45,486 nucleotides of DNA from Methanotrichaceae archaeon (GTDB taxonomy: Archaea > Halobacteriota > Methanosarcinia > Methanotrichales > Methanotrichaceae), in the NCBI GenBank assembly GCA_016927425.1, contig JAFGMR010000077.1:1-45486 (forward strand), in the 5' to 3' direction. Made by a program: the position numbers and the translations under genes. Position 1 is the stretch's first letter. Every line of letters starts with the position of its first letter. The notes beneath the pieces were generated by a model. It made no database searches. It was given only the letters and a program-made list of their open reading frames with translations, and was not told where the DNA came from. This document shows, piece by piece, positions 25,934 through 34,152 of this stretch.

Positions 25934-26656
25934 TCATAATACTTCTCCACTGGCCCTGGCGAAGGCTTCATCGGCCTCGGCATGACGCCCTAGCTTCTCG
26001 AGAAGATAGCCCTTGGTCATCCAGGCCGATGCGCTACTCGGGCAGAGATCGATTGCCATCTCAGATGCAGAAAGTGCCTCGTCGTATCTCTGCAGCTCCG
26101 CCAGAAGGATCGCCTTCATGAGCCAGGCAGCCTTGATCCTTTGCGTATAATTTAGCTCGATTACCTCCTCGTAAGCCGCAAGTGCAGCCTCCGCATTATG
26201 CATGTTGACGTAGTTCTCTCCTTTCAGGAACCATGCCTCACCGTCGGACGGATTCTTCTCAAGGGTCCGATTGAGAACATCAATCGCACTTGCGTAAGCC
26301 TGGTCGTCCTCACCCTGCCTGTTTAGGCCGCTCAAAGCCACCCCCTTGCCCTGCCAAGCTAAAGCGTCGTCTGAATCATCTTCGAGGATCTCGTTTGTGA
26401 TCTCCAGAGCTCTGTTGTATGAGTTCAAGGCCCAGTACTGCAATGCATGGCCTTTGTTGATCAATGCGTTGTAGTTATCCGGATCGATATCGAGTACCTT
26501 GTCGTAAGCCAAAACGGCATCCTCATAAGATCCATTCGCTGTTAGACCATAGGCTATATCCATCCAGTAGTCTGCGGTGTCCTCCTCTGCCACTGCAAAG
26601 TTGCCTAGCAGAACGAGCGTCAGAAAGCCAAGGGCGATCCCAGTCCTTGACCTCAA
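25934..26656 (-). CDS. Exported TPR protein 2
   Basis: A 240-aa exported TPR protein, the shortest of the five. A signal peptide (GIALGFLTLVLLGNFAVA-EED) covers residues ~6-23. It is followed by DYWMDIAYGLTANGSYEDAV, the same opening as paralogue 4, and about five TPR units. The start is a TTG at 26656. There is no in-frame ATG before an upstream stop, and GAGGG lies about 4 nt before the TTG. It ends DEAFARASGEVL without an anchor. The leader and first repeat suggest it arose by duplication within this cluster. Confidence 0.83.
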   Translation of the reverse strand: MRSRTGIALGFLTLVLLGNFAVAEEDTADYWMDIAYGLTANGSYEDAVLAYDKVLDIDPDNYNALINKGHALQYWALNSYNRALEITNEILEDDSDDALAWQGKGVALSGLNRQGEDDQAYASAIDVLNRTLEKNPSDGEAWFLKGENYVNMHNAEAALAAYEEVIELNYTQRIKAAWLMKAILLAELQRYDEALSASEMAIDLCPSSASAWMTKGYLLEKLGRHAEADEAFARASGEVL

Positions 26657-26736
26657 ATATCCCTCTCTTCTGCCAAATATTTTTTGTTTTCTCGTTCAAA
26701 TCACCTGTTTCAAGATCTCTCTAAAAATATGCTAGG

Positions 26737-27810
26737 CTAGCCTTTGTATCCGATCTCCTTCGCCCTGTCAAATGCCGCCTCTGCATCGTCCTGGCGGCCC
26801 AGCGCCTCCAGCGCCTCGCCCATCCATCGATACCTCCAGACGTTCGACGATTCAGAGTGCGCTTCTATCTCCTCCTCGAAGGCATCGACCGCCCGCTCGT
26901 ATGATAAGGCCGCCTCGTCATGCCTGCCCATTCCCTCAAGGGCGTCGGCTTTGAACTTCCAGAACTTCGCGACCTCCGGAAGCCAGGTGGTGTCGATCTC
27001 GTAGCGCTCTTCCGCCCGACCGTAGGCATCGAGGGCCTCATCGTGCCTCCCTAGGGCATCGAGGGCCTCACCCTTCCAGAGCCAGGTTCCCCCGGTCTGG
27101 GTTGGGCTCATGAGGTCGAAAGAGCGGACGAAAGAATCGTTGAAGATCTCAAGGGCTGTATCGCAGGCATCGATCGCCTCCTCGTACCTTCCAAGCTCAT
27201 AGAGGACGCATCCTTTGTTGGACCAGGCCGCAACCAGGCTCAAAGGATCGCGATCGGTAGATCCGAGCTCGATCGCCCTATCGTAGGCGCTGAGGGACTC
27301 GTTCCATTGGCCTTGCTCGAAGAATATAGCTCCCCTGCCCCGCCAGGCTCTGCTCTGCAAGATCCTTTCGTCTGGATCCTCGGAGACCTCGGCTGTTGCC
27401 TCATCGAAGATCGAGAGCGCCTCGGCCCGCCTTCCCATGACTGTGAGAAGCTCGGCCTTCTCGAGCTTCGCCCTCGTGTTCAGCGGATCGAGATCTATCG
27501 CCTCATCGAATGCCTCGATCGCCCGATCGTACTCGCCCAGATCCCGAAGCGCGATGGCCTTGTACCGCCAGGCCTCGACGTTTTCGGGATCGATGTCGAT
27601 CGTTTTATTAAAGGCCTCTACCGCTTCTTCCATAGAGCAGTTGAAGAGAAGCTCTTCGCCTCTTTCTAGCCAGTATCCCGTCTCGTTCTCCTGCGCCAAG
27701 GCAGAGCTGCAGAGCGTCGCCAAAGCGACGAGGGCAAGGGCGGATCTTGCCCATCCTACCGGCTTTGGCAGCCCGATGCGGGCCATCAACGATGCGGATT
27801 TTTCTTTCAC
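26737..27810 (-). CDS. Exported TPR protein 3
   Basis: A 357-aa exported TPR protein. The signal peptide is ARSALALVALATLCSSALA-QEN (about 21-39). It is followed by GYWLERGEELLFNCSMEEAV and about eight TPR units, several with insertions that lengthen the helices, ending AFDRAKEIGYKG. The start is GTG at 27810 with GGAG about 10 nt upstream; an in-frame ATG nine codons later is the alternative. The C-terminal form resembles paralogues 1 and 5 (ELGYIG, QLGYEG). Soluble extracellular scaffolding is the likely role, but no partner is identified. Confidence 0.84.
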   Translation of the reverse strand: MKEKSASLMARIGLPKPVGWARSALALVALATLCSSALAQENETGYWLERGEELLFNCSMEEAVEAFNKTIDIDPENVEAWRYKAIALRDLGEYDRAIEAFDEAIDLDPLNTRAKLEKAELLTVMGRRAEALSIFDEATAEVSEDPDERILQSRAWRGRGAIFFEQGQWNESLSAYDRAIELGSTDRDPLSLVAAWSNKGCVLYELGRYEEAIDACDTALEIFNDSFVRSFDLMSPTQTGGTWLWKGEALDALGRHDEALDAYGRAEERYEIDTTWLPEVAKFWKFKADALEGMGRHDEAALSYERAVDAFEEEIEAHSESSNVWRYRWMGEALEALGRQDDAEAAFDRAKEIGYKG

Positions 27811-27910
27811 TTATTCCCACTCCTGCTTCTTCCATCCATTCTTGGCCACAATGATTTTTGGGCTAGGGGCGGAAATCGAGCCCCGGCCTGCCTTTATCAT
27901 TCGGGTGAGG

Positions 27911-29701
27911 TTACGAAGGTTGATCCTCAAACTCTCCGGTTCCCCTCATCATCACTACGCCATCCGGCATGTTTTCAAATCCCAGAAACGAGACGTCCCT
28001 TCCCGACTCATCTCTCAAGGTGACGTTTGTGGCGGTATCGTTGAGGGCGATCTCGCTATTCATGAATAGGTTGGTCTCGGTCTCCTCGCCCGCTTGGAAG
28101 TGGACCCTAACCTTTCCCGCAGGCTCCAGGGTATATTCGGGAAGGACCACAGATCTCGTCTCATCATCGTCGACAACCAGTGTCCATCCTCCGAGGCTTC
28201 TTGCCTCATCGAGGTGGTTCTCGATCTCGACAAACTCGTCCCCACCTTCGGCGCTGATGTTGGTGAGGGCGATCATGCCTGCAAGGGGTGATGTGAATCC
28301 AAGCTCTTTAGCCCTGGCAAAGGCCACCTCGGCCTCATTTTCGCGGCCGAGATACTTCAGTGAATTGCCTTTCAAGTACCAAGTGTATCCATGCTGTGGA
28401 CCAAGCTCGATTGCCTCCTCGAAGGCTGCCAGGGCCTCCTCGTCCCTTCCAAGGTTCATGAGGATTAGGCCCTTCAATTGCCAGTATTCAGGATTCTCTG
28501 GATTTATATCGAGAGCCCTTTCACAGGCTTCCAGTGACTGGTTATACCTACCAAGGTTGGGACCGAGAATCCGAGCCTTGGCAAGCCAGGCGATCGAATT
28601 CTGAGGATTGATATCGGTGGCGTTATTCAATGCATGGAGGGCATCTTCATAAGATTCGGCTACCTGTAGCTCTCGTCCCTTCTCGATCCAGTAGCCTGAG
28701 GTCTCCTCCGGCGTCCAATAGGCTGCGAACTTATCCAGCGTTCCAGTAGAGTTCCTCAAGGTCAGATTTCCGGCAACGTCATCGAGGGCGAGATCTCCCA
28801 TAAGATAGACGTCTGTCTCGTTGCTCTCGCCTTCGCCGAGATGGAACCTGATCCGTTCACCGGGACCGAGGGCGAAGTCGGGAAGGACGACCGACTCCTT
28901 ACCGTCGATGGTCAGGATCAAGCCTTCGAAGGTCTGGGCCTCGTTTCCGCTGTTGGCCATCTCGATTAACTCGTCCTCGCCCAGGGATACGACGTTGGTG
29001 ATGGCCAGAGACAAGGCGGACGTCGTCTCATACTCAAGCTCCCTAGCTCTGGCATACGCCGTCTCCGCCTCGGCCCGGCGGCCAGCCTCCTTTAGAGCAT
29101 CTCCCTTGAGGCTCCAAGCCTGGGCATCTTCCGGATTTGCCTGGAGGGCACCGTCAAATGCCAAGACAGCTTCGTCGTATCTGTGTAACTCGCTTGCGAG
29201 GATGACTCCTTTCATCATCCAGGCCATCTCGTATTCGGGATCGATATCGGTAGCATTGTCAAATGCTCTAACTGCCTCTTCGAAATTGCCTACATTGTGA
29301 AGGAGCAATCCCTTCTCAGACCAGGCGATGCAATTCTGGGGATCGGTTTTCAGCGTATTGTTGGTGATATCCAGGGCCTTTTGGTACGCTTCGATAGCCT
29401 CATCTGTTCTGTTTAACCGCCCAAGTGAATTGGCTTTGTTGATCCAGAAGATGCCGTTCTCTGGATCAATCAAAATGGCCTTATCGTAAGCCTCTATCGC
29501 CTCCTCGTAAGATCCATTGGCGCTCAGGCCATATGCGATATTAAGCCAGTATTCCGATGAATTCTCAACTGAATTCTCTTCCTCTGCCTGGGCAGGGATG
29601 CAAAGCGACGCCAAGGCCAGAAGGACGATGGCAAACCTGGCCCCATCTCCCCATCTCAACAGCCCAGCAAGGGCTGCAGTCGATCTTCCCATTTTGAACA
29701 T
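27911..29701 (-). CDS. Exported TPR protein 4 with two lamin-tail-like domains
   Basis: A 596-aa exported protein with an internal duplication: signal peptide (ARFAIVLLALASLCIPAQA), TPR block A (~50-230), beta domain A (~235-330), TPR block B (~340-485) and beta domain B (~488-585). The beta domains share the order LAITNVVSLGEDELIEMAN / IALTNISAEGGDEFVEIEN, then LxLxxDxxxSVVLPxxxLxPxxxxRxHFxxGE, then a DLALDD or EIALND strand. This matches the lamin-tail (LTD) fold found in exported prokaryotic proteins. GTGAGG lies about 8 nt before the ATG. The alternation suggests a spacer-and-binding architecture for surface attachment; the ligand is unknown. Confidence 0.84.
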   Translation of the reverse strand: MFKMGRSTAALAGLLRWGDGARFAIVLLALASLCIPAQAEEENSVENSSEYWLNIAYGLSANGSYEEAIEAYDKAILIDPENGIFWINKANSLGRLNRTDEAIEAYQKALDITNNTLKTDPQNCIAWSEKGLLLHNVGNFEEAVRAFDNATDIDPEYEMAWMMKGVILASELHRYDEAVLAFDGALQANPEDAQAWSLKGDALKEAGRRAEAETAYARARELEYETTSALSLAITNVVSLGEDELIEMANSGNEAQTFEGLILTIDGKESVVLPDFALGPGERIRFHLGEGESNETDVYLMGDLALDDVAGNLTLRNSTGTLDKFAAYWTPEETSGYWIEKGRELQVAESYEDALHALNNATDINPQNSIAWLAKARILGPNLGRYNQSLEACERALDINPENPEYWQLKGLILMNLGRDEEALAAFEEAIELGPQHGYTWYLKGNSLKYLGRENEAEVAFARAKELGFTSPLAGMIALTNISAEGGDEFVEIENHLDEARSLGGWTLVVDDDETRSVVLPEYTLEPAGKVRVHFQAGEETETNLFMNSEIALNDTATNVTLRDESGRDVSFLGFENMPDGVVMMRGTGEFEDQPS

Positions 29702-29761
29702 CTTTTATCCCTCACTCTCACTTCATCGTCTGAAGATTTCGGCAAAAAAAATGGACAAGGT

Positions 29762-31231
29762 TCAGCCCTCGTACCCCAGCTGTTGAGCAACGTATAGCGA
29801 CATGGAGGCGTTGTAGACCTGGCCGAGCGCCCTCTGGGCCTCCCCCTTTCCATACCAGGCATTGCTCCAATGAGGACCAAGCTCGATTGCCATATTGTAG
29901 GCATCCAGAGCCTCCCGATCTCTGCCCAAAGCCCTAAGGGCATCGCCCCTGCCAATCCATGCGGTGGTATCGACTGTATGGGGCTCGATGCCGGAAGATA
30001 CAGCGAGGGTTTGGTCGTAGGCCTCCAATGACTCGTCGTACCTGCCAAGCTCGTAGAGGGCTCTCCCCCTCATCTGCAGCAGGCTGACGTCACCGGGATC
30101 TTCCAAAATGGCCTTTTCATAAAGCTCCAGCGCTCTCTGGAAGGCATCTATTGCCTCATCTCGCTTGCCGGTCTTGTTAAGGGCAGATCCCTTGGAAAGC
30201 CAGGTCTGCGCAAGCTCCTCTGTCTCATCTTTGGAGGTCAGCTCGATTGCCTCGTCATAGGCCTCCAGGGATTCGTCATACCTCTTCATCTCGACGAGGA
30301 GGCTTGCTTTCCACTGCCAGCTGCCGACGTCATCGGGATTCTGCTCAATCGCCTCGTCAAATGCTGCCAGAGCCTCATCGTCTCTGTCGAGTTCGGTCAA
30401 GACAAAGGCCTTGAAATGCCACCATACGCTGCTCTTGGGATTCAGCTCCAGCGATCTATTGATTGCTTCCAGGGCGTCTTCCATTCTCCCCGCAGCTGCC
30501 AGATCCTCGCTCTTGGCGGCATAGCCTAGCGCCAGCTCCGCGGTGTCGCTTGCGGGTATCAGCTCGATGGCCTTGTCGTAGGCCTCAACGGACTCGTTGA
30601 TGTCTCCTATAGCGCTTATGACCTCGGCCTTTCTCCACCAGACGTTGTAGTCCAGCGGTTTGAGCCTCGTTACCTCGTTGTAGGCCTCATGGGCCTCATC
30701 CCACCGGCCGAGGCTCAAGAGGATGTTGGCCTTTCCCATCCAGGCGTCGGCGTCCTCTGGATCCTCATCGATCCTCTGGTCGAAGGCAGCCAGGGAAGCT
30801 TCATACGCCTGGGTGGCCTCTTCTTGTCTGTTCAGGCGTCTCAGAATTTGGGCCTTGTTCTGCCAGGCCTCGGCATCGGCTGGATTTGCATCGAGATCTT
30901 CATCCAGAAGGGCGAGCGCCCTTTCGCATGTCTCTATGGATTCGTTCACCTTTCCCACGACAAGGAGGTCGAGAGCCTTTCGGATGAGGATCGTCTCATT
31001 CTCAGGATCGATATTTAGGGCTTCATCGTAAGCGGAGATCGCCTCCTCGATGGAGCCGTTGTGGTACAACTCCTGGGCCTTGTTCATCCAGTAGTCGGTG
31101 GTCTCCTCCTGTGCCATGGCGGAGATGCACAGCACCGCCAGGGCCGCGAAGGCTAAAGCGAATCTCGCGGCTCCCGTCCCAAACTTCAATAGCTCAATGT
31201 TGATTGCAGTCGATCTGCCTTTCTCGTTCAT
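29762..31231 (-). CDS. Exported TPR protein 5
   Basis: A 489-aa exported TPR protein. It begins NEKGRSTAINIELLKFGTGA, shares the GRSTA leader with paralogue 4, and has the signal peptide ARFALAFAALAVLCISAMA-QEE (~22-41). About twelve TPR units follow, from DYWMNKAQELYHNGSIEEAI to the C-terminus. Repeats such as YDESLEAYDEAIELTSKDE are highly regular. A GGGGTGAG ribosome-binding site lies about 7 nt before the ATG. An upstream four-codon ORF that starts with the same ATGAACGAG lies at 31240-31254. This is the first gene of the TPR tandem in transcription order. Confidence 0.85.
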   Translation of the reverse strand: MNEKGRSTAINIELLKFGTGAARFALAFAALAVLCISAMAQEETTDYWMNKAQELYHNGSIEEAISAYDEALNIDPENETILIRKALDLLVVGKVNESIETCERALALLDEDLDANPADAEAWQNKAQILRRLNRQEEATQAYEASLAAFDQRIDEDPEDADAWMGKANILLSLGRWDEAHEAYNEVTRLKPLDYNVWWRKAEVISAIGDINESVEAYDKAIELIPASDTAELALGYAAKSEDLAAAGRMEDALEAINRSLELNPKSSVWWHFKAFVLTELDRDDEALAAFDEAIEQNPDDVGSWQWKASLLVEMKRYDESLEAYDEAIELTSKDETEELAQTWLSKGSALNKTGKRDEAIDAFQRALELYEKAILEDPGDVSLLQMRGRALYELGRYDESLEAYDQTLAVSSGIEPHTVDTTAWIGRGDALRALGRDREALDAYNMAIELGPHWSNAWYGKGEAQRALGQVYNASMSLYVAQQLGYEG

Positions 31232-31280
31232 CTCTCATCTCACCCCTCGTTCATCAACGAAATGCGAACCGTTTAGGCTA

Positions 31281-31288
31281 GCTATAAT
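31281..31288 (-). promoter_or_regulatory. TATA box of exported TPR gene 5
   Basis: ATTATAGC on the minus strand. The transcript would begin near 31258, only a few bases before the four-codon upstream ORF at 31254 and about 27 nt before the gene's own ATG. Confidence 0.4.
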
Positions 31289-31303
31289 GTCAGACATCCG
31301 GGC

Positions 31304-32179
31304 TCACTCTTCCCATCCGCTCAAGCTCGCTTGCATCATGACGAATCGTTCGTTTGCGCTTCCCGGAAGATCCAAGGCAAAGAGGAAGCCGTTCCAGAAA
31401 AGGCCGTCATCGTCCTCAAAGGTCCAAGTGCTCCAGGCGGAAGGACCGCTCTCCCCACTATCCTGAAGGGTCCAGTCGGCGGCCTTGAGCAGATCGCCAT
31501 AGTGGATCGAGAGGGCGGAGCCATTCATCTCGGTCTCCAGGGTCGCGGATATCCCGACGCTTGATCCGCCGCTTGATGTAAAGCTCTCTCGAATGTGTTT
31601 GGCTCCGGCCGGGCTCGTAAGCTTGGGGATTGGCTCTAGCCAGTCCTCCAACTCCGTCGCTTGTCTACAGGGCGAGTATTGGGGATCGGAGTTTACATTC
31701 AGGCGGAGATCCGTTCCCCCCTCAACCGGATGGGCGATAATAGTCAGAGATGGGTTCTTCCTGCCCTGGCAGAAGGTCGCAGTAGCTGCGCTAGGCGCAA
31801 ATCCTCGGGACGTTCCCGGGATCTCCGTCTCGGTCCAGTTCGCCGAGGTCATGCGCTCTCGATAGAATTCTATCGCCTCGGATGGGGCCATCCTCGTGTC
31901 AAGAACGATCTCAATTGTCTCCCCATCCCTGACTGCGCTTCCAACGATCCTCGCCCCCACTGGAATGGGGGGATCGAGGGGCAGATCCGCTGGAAGCCCT
32001 TCCAGAATGATCTCTACATCCACGAGCTCTGAGCTTCCTGAGTAGGAAGGCTCCAAAAGCCTCGTTGCCAGCTCCTCGAAGGAAGGCTGGCTGGAGATCG
32101 CCGGTCCAGCTTGCTCGGAGGAGGATCCGAGCCCTATGAGGGCAGAGAGCACTATAATTGTCCAAAAAGTCCCTCTCAC
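31304..32179 (-). CDS. Exported protein with two related alpha/beta modules
   Basis: A 291-aa exported protein with a signal peptide (about 1-19). Two modules of similar plan follow. Module 1 (~70-165) has PPIPVGARIVGSAVRDG, then a T-M-A-P-S-E-A-I-E-F-Y-R-E-R-M segment and SANWTETE. Module 2 (~190-285) has GAKHIRESFTSSG, then SALSIHYGDLLKAADWTLQD. The pattern, a strand with a PxGA motif, a helix ending near FYRERM and a GW-like segment, recurs in many exported proteins of unknown role. The start is GTG 32179, with GGAGGT about 10 nt upstream lying inside the end of a small upstream ORF. Function unknown. Confidence 0.78.
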   Translation of the reverse strand: MRGTFWTIIVLSALIGLGSSSEQAGPAISSQPSFEELATRLLEPSYSGSSELVDVEIILEGLPADLPLDPPIPVGARIVGSAVRDGETIEIVLDTRMAPSEAIEFYRERMTSANWTETEIPGTSRGFAPSAATATFCQGRKNPSLTIIAHPVEGGTDLRLNVNSDPQYSPCRQATELEDWLEPIPKLTSPAGAKHIRESFTSSGGSSVGISATLETEMNGSALSIHYGDLLKAADWTLQDSGESGPSAWSTWTFEDDDGLFWNGFLFALDLPGSANERFVMMQASLSGWEE

Positions 32180-32182
32180 GCC

Positions 32183-32305
32183 TCACATACCTCCGATTTT
32201 AATCCAAATCGCAAAAAGTATGGCCAAAAAAATCGCTTTGCTTGTCGATTTCAGCCACTCGGGCAGCCTGGCCCAGGCTAGGCTAAGTACGGTTTCTTCG
32301 TTCAT
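32183..32305 (-). CDS. Small membrane protein, 40 residues, coupled to the downstream exported protein
   Basis: A 40-codon ORF starts at ATG 32305, with GAGG about 10 nt upstream, and stops at TGA 32183-32185. It begins MNEETVLSLAWARLPEWLK and ends with one hydrophobic helix (KAIFLAILFAIWIKIGG). Its last codons include GGAGGT, which serves as ribosome-binding site for the GTG start at 32179 only 3 bp further on. This arrangement looks like translational coupling and supports a real gene. The length, helix and coupling suggest a small membrane partner or leader peptide. Homologues are needed to confirm it. Confidence 0.5.
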   Translation of the reverse strand: MNEETVLSLAWARLPEWLKSTSKAIFLAILFAIWIKIGGM

Positions 32306-32938
32306 TGCAGCACTTCCTCGGGGGCGGATCACTTTGATATCCGCCCGCGGGCCGGTCTGAGGCGGGTGGGTATGGGGCCACCCATGTCCATCAGGCCGAT
32401 CTGCCGTATAATTTCACGGCATTCAACGATATCGACATTCAACGAATTTAAGTATTACGAGCCGCGGCTGGAAAGCTATTTGTAGAACTGATAACTACCT
32501 GCTGGAAGAGATAGCTCAATTACTTGAGGGCTATATATTATTTAATTGAATTTATAATCAACTTTGAACGCCCAAACTCCATAAAACCCGCAAATAGATG
32601 CAGAATGAGGCCACATATAAACATGAAATAAATGGTAGCTTCGTGTTCATATACAGTTAATTATACAAAACCACTAATGCACACTAGTGAACGCGAATCC
32701 GATAAATAATTCGTGTTCATTCGCGTTCATTCGTGGTTAAGATTAGGTGGGACGCCACTCGCTTGCTGTCATGATAATGCTTGAGGAGGTGGTTGAATCT
32801 CCCCTGAAGATCGGCTAAAAGGGATTTGGTGGCTGCATTGGAGGGCTCACTTCAACCGTGTGACAGAAGGACCGATGACGTCGCTGCCGGCCCCAACACT
32901 GAAAGGTTACAAGTGTTGGATATTGAATCCCGCCACCA
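32306..32938. repeat. Intergenic region with TTCGYGTTCA repeats
   Basis: No gene I can support. The repeat TTCGYGTTCA occurs singly at 32640-32649, inverted at 32688-32697 (TGAACGCGAA), and as three tandem degenerate copies at 32710-32739. The inverted copy and the tandem block form a potential stem with a 12-bp gap. The surrounding 32440-32640 stretch is very AT-rich. It may be a repeat seen in many places in the genome or a binding site. Confidence 0.45.
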
Positions 32939-33595
32939 TCAGAGGCAGGGTAGCCAGTCGACGCTTATTGAGCCGCAGGTGCTGTTGCCCCAGAGCTGGA
33001 TGAACTTCTCGACGGAGAATACGCCTGTCAGGTCCTCGATCGATCGGCCCCACTCGCTATGCCTGCCCTTGGAGCTTACCATAGGATCCCTTGAGAGCCA
33101 CCCGATGTGGGCGACGCCTATCACCTGGCTGTTGAAGCTCGCCTCGAGGATGCCTGTGCAGCAGTAATCGAACTTGCCGGAGTCGTAGAGGCCGGTCCTG
33201 ATCTCAGTGCTCTTTTGCAGGTACTCTGCGTGGGTGTAGGACTCCGTTACCACTGCACCTATATCGTAGTTTGCTGCGCAGACTTTGTCCGTCCATTTCC
33301 GGTCGTAGGTCCCTGTCTGGTAGCTTACAGGGAAGTACTCTAGCTCAGTCTCCTGGGTGAAGTTGATGTGATCATTGTCCACCTCGAGCTCATAGCTATC
33401 GTAGAAGCGACCGCTGCCGGAAACTCCCTCGACGAACTTCTGGCCGGCATATCCTGAAGCTGTCTCGCCCATCAGCTCATGGCTGCGGTAGCCAACCCCC
33501 TTGACGACCGATCTCTCGTAGATGTAGCTCGTCGCAGCGTCCGAGCCGATCAGCAGAAGTGCAAGGAGCAGAGCTGCCCCAAGTCGCAACCTCAA
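32939..33595 (-). CDS. Exported protein of unknown function
   Basis: A 218-aa exported protein with a clean signal peptide (LRLGAALLLALLLIGSDA, cleavage near 20). The mature part is beta-rich with aromatic residues and several cysteines (KVCAAN, YCCTG, STCGS, a final PCL), which may form disulfides outside the cell. No domain is recognised. The start is TTG at 33595, with GAGGA about 8 nt upstream and a stop immediately before it in frame; TTG 33589 is possible. It stands alone between two long gene-free regions. Confidence 0.75.
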   Translation of the reverse strand: MRLRLGAALLLALLLIGSDAATSYIYERSVVKGVGYRSHELMGETASGYAGQKFVEGVSGSGRFYDSYELEVDNDHINFTQETELEYFPVSYQTGTYDRKWTDKVCAANYDIGAVVTESYTHAEYLQKSTEIRTGLYDSGKFDYCCTGILEASFNSQVIGVAHIGWLSRDPMVSSKGRHSEWGRSIEDLTGVFSVEKFIQLWGNSTCGSISVDWLPCL

Positions 33596-33779
33596 TCAAA
33601 AGTCCTCGATCCATGCCATCTTCGCCTTGGCTGATAAAGCTGTCGACACTTGATTCGCCCTTTGGGCGATTAGAGGTGCGGTGCACGAGCCTCATCAAGG
33701 GGCGGATTCTCGCGTCTGGACGATCTAAAAAATGGGGATATGATCCCTCATAAGGCAGTCCTTGGTATCTCATCTCCAT
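33596..33779. other. Gap with no gene seen
   Basis: An open frame overlaps this stretch on the minus strand (33477-33836), but it runs through the start of the exported-protein gene and the Cache remnant, and its sequence has no domain features. Confidence 0.3.
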
Positions 33780-34080
33780 AATGCCGATAACTTCACGAAC
33801 AAGGGAAGTATTGCCTTGAGCATAGCCACCAGTCATCGTCCACCTTCAAAACGTTAGGCGATCTTGACCTAATCCCTCTTCTCAGGGGCGGGGTTAGGGG
33901 GTGTAGTAGTTGAATCCCTTGCCCTCCTTGGTCACGCAGACCAGGTTCTTGATAATGGGGGACTCCATAGGGATCGGTCACATTGAGCTTATCTTGGTCG
34001 ATTCGATCTGGCTTGAACGGATGGGCGATGTTGAAACCATTTATATCTCCCCGCAGTTCCAGCGTCCGAGATGCATGCAT
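33780..34080 (-). pseudogene. Broken Cache-type sensor domain fragment
   Basis: The minus strand reads, in shifting frames, pieces of an extracellular Cache sensor domain: INGFNIAHPFKPDRID and KLNVTDPYG, then (frame change near 33970) PIIKNLVCVTKEGKGFNYY, then (another change) VLKVDDDWWLCSRQY. Their order matches the HPF...tDpnG...G.G...Y...VddtWW run of sCache domains of archaeal sensors. At least two frameshifts and the absence of the rest of any kinase or receptor mark it as a remnant. The family call is from pattern recognition. Confidence 0.55.
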
Positions 34081-34118
34081 AATGGATAATGTATGGGCCC
34101 TTCAAGCCTTCATGGAAA

Positions 34119-34129
34119 GAAATATAAAG
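34119..34129 (+). promoter_or_regulatory. TATA box of the transglutaminase-like gene
   Basis: GAAATATAAAG about 24-34 bp before the ATG at 34153, the spacing of a leaderless transcript; it supports this start over the frame beginning at 34093. Confidence 0.55.
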
Positions 34130-34152
34130 ATCACGAGCAATATAGATCGCCC

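Noticed and set aside
24493-31231. Repeated DNA that could be mistaken for a CRISPR or satellite array
   Set aside because: The similarity follows the 34-residue (102-bp) TPR period within coding frames, is strongly degenerate, and has no constant repeat with unique spacers.
33477-33836. A 119-codon minus-strand frame
   Set aside because: It runs through the start of the exported-protein gene in a different frame and has no recognisable motif.
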